Assembly (NCBI RefSeq): GCF_026013905.1
Contig: NZ_CP110257.1
Location: 2,837,501-2,901,500, forward strand
Direction of reading: 5' to 3'
Source: Schlegelella aquatica
GTDB lineage: Bacteria; Pseudomonadota; Gammaproteobacteria; Burkholderiales; Burkholderiaceae_C
DNA: 64,000 nucleotides
The notes beneath the pieces were generated by a model that saw only the letters and a list, made by a program, of their open reading frames with translations, was not told where the DNA came from and made no database searches. The position numbers and the translations under genes are program-made. Shown here piece by piece: positions 61,100 to 64,000 of this stretch (positions within the stretch are counted from its first letter, which is position 1; every line of letters starts with the position of its first letter).

Positions 61100-61279
61100 G
61101 GCGAGCGGATCGGCTCGCGCGGACCTGCGGGCGGGCGCCCTCCCCGGGCAATCGGGAAAATGCGGCCACGCGCCGCGCTTTCAAGCGAATCATCCCACAG
61201 CGGCCTTCACCTGGCACCCGCACGGGCTTTCGGTACGGGGCTGCGGGCGTCGTGCCCCCCTGGCCGCTGCCCGCAGGAC

Positions 61280-62332
61280 TCAAGGCAACACCGGCACCTG
61301 CAGCAACCCGACGGTTTCCTCCAGCCCGAACATCAGGTTCATGCACTGCACCGCCTGGCCCGAGGCGCCTTTGGTGAGGTTGTCCTCCACCACCAGCACC
61401 ATCGCGAGGTCCGGCATGGGTTTGTGCACCGCGATGCGCACGAAGTTCGAGGCCCGAACCGAGCGGGTCTCCGGGGCCGAGCCCGGGGGCATCACGTCCA
61501 CGAAAGGCTCGTTCCGGTAGAACTCCTCGAACAGCCCCTGCAGGTCGGCCGCCTGCCCCTGCGGGGTCAGCCGTGCATACAAGGTCGAATGAATGCCGCG
61601 GATGGCCGGGATCAGGTGCGGCACGAACAGGCAGTTCACCTCCGGCGAGCCGGCCGGCACGCCAGCGATCTGGCGCAACTGCTGGTTGATCTCCGGCCCG
61701 TGGCGGTGGCCCTTGACCCCGTAGGCCTTGAAGTTGTCGCTCGCCTCGGCCAGCAGTGTGTGCACCTCGGCCTTGCGTCCGGCGCCCGACACGCCGGAGG
61801 CGCAGTTGGCGATGAGATGCGCCGCATCCACCAGGCCCGGCGTGCGCAGCAGCGGCGCAAAGCCGAGCTGCACGCTGGTGGGGTAGCAGCCCGGATTGCC
61901 GATCACGCGCGCCCGGCGGATGGCCTCGCGGTTGAGCTCCGGCAGGCCATACACGGCCTCGGCGAGGATGTCCGGGCAGGCGTGCGGCATGCCGTACCAA
62001 CGCTCGAACTCGGACACGTCCTTGAGGCGGAAGTCGGCCGCGAGGTCGATGAGCTTGACGCCGGCGGCGAGGAGCTCGCGCGCCTGCGACATCGCCACGC
62101 CGTGCGGGGTGGCGAAGAACACCACGTCGCATTCGGTGAGGCGTGCCTCATCGGGGGTGACGAAGGCCAGATCGACGCGCCCCCGCAGCGAGGGGTACAT
62201 GTCGGCCACCGGCATGCCGGCTTCCTTGCGCGAGGTGATGGCGACCACCTGCGCCTCGGGATGCTGCGCGAGCAGGCGCAACAGCTCGACCCCGGTGTAG
62301 CCCGTGCCCCCGACGATACCGACCTTGATCAT
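61280..62332 (-). CDS. argC: N-acetyl-gamma-glutamyl-phosphate reductase (ArgC)
   Basis: 350-aa NADPH-dependent reductase, third step of arginine synthesis. The dinucleotide motif [19 protein letters not shown] is at the N-terminus, the catalytic Cys is in GNPGCYPTS (about residue 150) and the conserved His region is [12 protein letters not shown] 62332 has GGAGG 5 nt upstream; a TTG at 62344 is not needed. It follows the rpsI terminator on the same strand. Confidence 0.95.
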   Translation of the reverse strand: MIKVGIVGGTGYTGVELLRLLAQHPEAQVVAITSRKEAGMPVADMYPSLRGRVDLAFVTPDEARLTECDVVFFATPHGVAMSQARELLAAGVKLIDLAADFRLKDVSEFERWYGMPHACPDILAEAVYGLPELNREAIRRARVIGNPGCYPTSVQLGFAPLLRTPGLVDAAHLIANCASGVSGAGRKAEVHTLLAEASDNFKAYGVKGHRHGPEINQQLRQIAGVPAGSPEVNCLFVPHLIPAIRGIHSTLYARLTPQGQAADLQGLFEEFYRNEPFVDVMPPGSAPETRSVRASNFVRIAVHKPMPDLAMVLVVEDNLTKGASGQAVQCMNLMFGLEETVGLLQVPVLP

Positions 62333-62400
62333 CACGACCTCCAAGCAAGCCCGCGAACCGCGAGCGCAGAAACGACGATTCTAGAAGCACCACAAGCACG

Positions 62401-62422
62401 AAAGCCGCCCGAAGGCGGCTTT
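62401..62422 (-). terminator. Terminator of the rplM-rpsI operon
   Basis: AAAGCCGCC and GGCGGCTTT pair over 9 bp around a 4-nt loop. On the minus strand TTTCGTGCTT follows. It lies about 90 nt past the rpsI stop and upstream of argC. Confidence 0.7.
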
Positions 62423-62510
62423 CGAAATCCGGGCACGAGCCGAAACGAGCGACTCGCCGAGGGCGCGAGCCGAACCCACCCGGGACGGCCCGCCCTGGGG
62501 CGCCGGAGCG

Positions 62511-62903
62511 TCAGCGCTTGCTGAACTGCTTGCGGCGACGGGCCTTGTGCAGACCCACCTTCTTGCGCTCGACCTCACGGGCATCGCGGGTGACGAAGCC
62601 GGCCTGGCTCAGTTGGGGCTTGAGCCCGGCGTCGTAGTCGATCAGCGCACGGGTGATGCCGTGGCGCACCGCGCCCGCCTGGCCCGACTCGCCACCGCCG
62701 TGGACGTTGACCTTGATGTCGAACGCCCCCTCGTGGCCCGTGAGGACCAGCGGCTGCTTGACGACCATGATCGAGGTCTGACGACCGAAGTACTGCTCCA
62801 CGGGCTTGCCGTTGACCACGATCTGGCCGGTGCCCTTCTTGATGAACACCCGCGCCACCGACGACTTGCGGCGGCCGGTGCCGTAGTTCCAATTGCCGAT
62901 CAT
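62511..62903 (-). CDS. rpsI: 30S ribosomal protein S9
   Basis: 130-aa ribosomal protein uS9. The start [20 protein letters not shown] and the basic C-terminal tail ending RKQFSKR, which reaches the P-site tRNA, are canonical. It is 9 nt downstream of rplM in the conserved rplM-rpsI operon. Confidence 0.98.
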   Translation of the reverse strand: MIGNWNYGTGRRKSSVARVFIKKGTGQIVVNGKPVEQYFGRQTSIMVVKQPLVLTGHEGAFDIKVNVHGGGESGQAGAVRHGITRALIDYDAGLKPQLSQAGFVTRDAREVERKKVGLHKARRRKQFSKR

Positions 62904-62912
62904 CGCCGCTCC

Positions 62913-63341
62913 TTAGATTTCCAGCGTCTTGGGCTGCTGGGCGGTGTGCGGGTGCGAGGCACCGGCATACACCTTCAGCTTCTTGAACATCGCATAGCCG
63001 AGGGGGCCCTTCGGCAGCATGCCCTTGACCGCCTTCTCGAGCGCGCGGCCGGGATGCTTGGCCTGCATGTCCTTGAACTTGGTCGCGTAGATCCCGCCCG
63101 GGTAGCCGGAATGGCGGTAGTAGACCTTGTCTTCGGCCTTGTTGCCGGTGACGCGGATCTTGTCGGCGTTGACGACGATGATGAAGTCGCCGGTGTCGAC
63201 GTGGGGCGTGTAGATGGCCTTGTGCTTGCCACGCAGGCGGAGAGCGACTTCGCTGGCCACTCGTCCGAGCACCTTGTCGGTGGCATCGATCACATACCAC
63301 TCACGCTGCACCTCGGCCGGCTTGGCGCTGAAGGTTTTCAT
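62913..63341 (-). CDS. rplM: 50S ribosomal protein L13
   Basis: 142-aa ribosomal protein uL13 starting [19 protein letters not shown]. The conserved [18 protein letters not shown] and HSGYPGGIY blocks are intact. It heads the operon, preceded by AGGA and a leader of about 190 nt from the promoter at 63540-63569. Confidence 0.98.
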   Translation of the reverse strand: MKTFSAKPAEVQREWYVIDATDKVLGRVASEVALRLRGKHKAIYTPHVDTGDFIIVVNADKIRVTGNKAEDKVYYRHSGYPGGIYATKFKDMQAKHPGRALEKAVKGMLPKGPLGYAMFKKLKVYAGASHPHTAQQPKTLEI

Positions 63342-63533
63342 GCGTAGAGTCCTGGAGGAAAGTGAACCGGCTTTGCGACCCGAAAGACGCGGCGGTGCGG
63401 TCGGTGCTGCTTCTGAGGGCAGCCTCTCAGGCACCGGGGATGCGCACCGCAGCTCGGCATAGAGGCGGGCTTGGATTCCAAGCCCCCACTGCCAAGGTGC
63501 GCGCACCCCTCCCCGAAGCCGATGGCGGGGAAG
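63342..63533 (-). promoter_or_regulatory. Long structured leader of rplM-rpsI
   Basis: About 190 nt of untranslated leader. It contains a perfect hairpin-forming segment GGGCTTGG-AAT-CCAAGCCC (about 63467-63485 on the plus strand) and further GC-rich pairings. In E. coli this operon is autoregulated by L13 binding its mRNA leader; an analogous control is plausible here but not shown. Confidence 0.4.
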
Positions 63534-63539
63534 CCGGCG

Positions 63540-63569
63540 ATTATAGCGGGCGCATGCTTGCCGCAGCAA
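63540..63569 (-). promoter_or_regulatory. Promoter of rplM-rpsI
   Basis: On the minus strand: -35 TTGCTG (63569-63564), an 18-nt spacer, and a perfect -10 TATAAT (63545-63540). It is the only perfect -10 hexamer noted in the window, which fits a strongly expressed ribosomal operon. Confidence 0.7.
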
Positions 63570-63674
63570 TCGGGCCTCTTGCCGCGCCAACGCGCGCTCG
63601 GCGTGAGCGACTGCACGATTGCGGCAGGCATGTAACGGCGATCCGGTACGCCGGGGGACCCCTTCGGGTATCAT

Positions 63675-63688
63675 TAGGGTTAACCCTA
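63675..63688. promoter_or_regulatory. 14-bp perfect palindrome upstream of the GNAT gene
   Basis: TAGGGTTAACCCTA is a perfect inverted repeat 27 bp before the ATG of the last gene and about 130 bp upstream of the rplM promoter. Position and symmetry suggest an operator for a dimeric regulator or a promoter-overlapping site. Confidence 0.4.
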
Positions 63689-63714
63689 GGCATGGAGCCT
63701 TCGAGGCGATCGAC

Positions 63715-64000
63715 ATGGGATTTCCCGGCGACATCCTTGCACAACCCCGATTCGGCGTCGGGCGCCACGAGCGCCCCCGCGCCTCGGGCCGCGCCCCGCA
63801 GGATGCGGGCTGGTCGTGGGTGCCGATCCGTTCGCTCGCGCCCCGGCATCGCAGCCGCATCCTGGCCCACCTGCTGGCCCTGGACCCGCACGACCGCTAC
63901 CTGCGGTTCGGTTACCAGGCCACCGACGCGCAGATCGAGAAGTACGTCGCCTCGCTGGACTTCCAGCGCGACGAGGTGTTCGGCATCTTCAACCGCCGGC
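63715..64000 (+). CDS. GNAT-family N-acetyltransferase-like protein, 3' end cut by window edge
   Basis: The first 95 codons of a plus-strand gene that runs off the right edge. The N-terminus ([16 protein letters not shown]) is followed by an Arg/Pro-rich stretch and then [20 protein letters not shown] and [18 protein letters not shown]. That pattern is the opening of betaproteobacterial GNAT-like proteins with an LRFG block. The acetyl-CoA-binding motif lies beyond the window, so the assignment is provisional. It is divergent from rplM with 373 bp between starts. Confidence 0.7.
   Translation, partial: MGFPGDILAQPRFGVGRHERPRASGRAPQDAGWSWVPIRSLAPRHRSRILAHLLALDPHDRYLRFGYQATDAQIEKYVASLDFQRDEVFGIFNRR

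Overview
The window is a gene-dense, very GC-rich (roughly 68-70 % by eye) chromosomal segment of a betaproteobacterium of the order Burkholderiales, probably near the Comamonadaceae / Rubrivivax-Leptothrix group. Evidence is the mix of families: a Bug-type substrate-binding protein, a burkholderial trimeric porin, a DUF1840 protein, Coq7-type ubiquinone synthesis, a gspG-N-D-E-F secretion operon and an erpA/argC/rpsI/rplM block. I cannot name the species. No rRNA, tRNA, CRISPR array, prophage or plasmid backbone was seen.

Layout. 1-6.0 kb: ptsI (cut by the left edge), divergent cfa, DUF1840, a PEBP-like protein, a histidine phosphatase and a membrane fatty-acid hydroxylase. 6.0-12 kb: ruvB-ruvA, a NarL-type response regulator with a membrane histidine kinase (all minus), then phoH-ybeY. 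12-18 kb: a five-gene peptide-type ABC importer (SBP-B-C-D-F, minus) with a visible promoter. 18-20.2 kb: a porin gene whose upstream region has been split by an IS5-family element inserted 16 bp before its start codon. 20.4-25 kb: coq7, a GC-rich palindromic tandem repeat, an OsmC protein, a probable small RNA carrying an anti-Shine-Dalgarno loop, ilvA and a divergent cobT. 25-27.7 kb: a DnaQ-like exonuclease coupled to a cNMP/CBS/DUF294 protein. 27.7-39.2 kb: a complete set of core type II secretion genes, gspC divergent from gspGHIJKLMNDEF; the prepilin peptidase gspO is not here. 39.5-44.1 kb: a stand-alone Lon-type AAA ATPase, an AhpD-like protein, a lipoprotein, a 5'-nucleotidase and a Crp/Fnr regulator.

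44.3-53.2 kb holds the most coherent accessory unit: a FadD-like acyl-CoA ligase, a complete LivGHM-SBP-LivF importer, a small unknown protein and a PaaK-like CoA ligase, all on the plus strand and divergent from the Crp/Fnr gene, with a dyad overlapping the promoter. It looks like uptake plus CoA activation of an unidentified carboxylic acid. 53.3-64 kb: a rhodanese fold lacking its cysteine, a Bug protein, dtd, a CDF metal exporter, tyrS, an M23 peptidase with anmK (peptidoglycan turnover and recycling), erpA, argC, rpsI-rplM behind a long leader, and a truncated GNAT-like gene at the right edge.

The strongest unexplained signals are the putative CCUCCUCC small RNA at about 21940-22072, the IS5 insertion that separates the porin from its native promoter, the three-and-a-half-copy palindromic repeat at 21126-21383, the CobT active-site change, and the transporter/ligase cluster.
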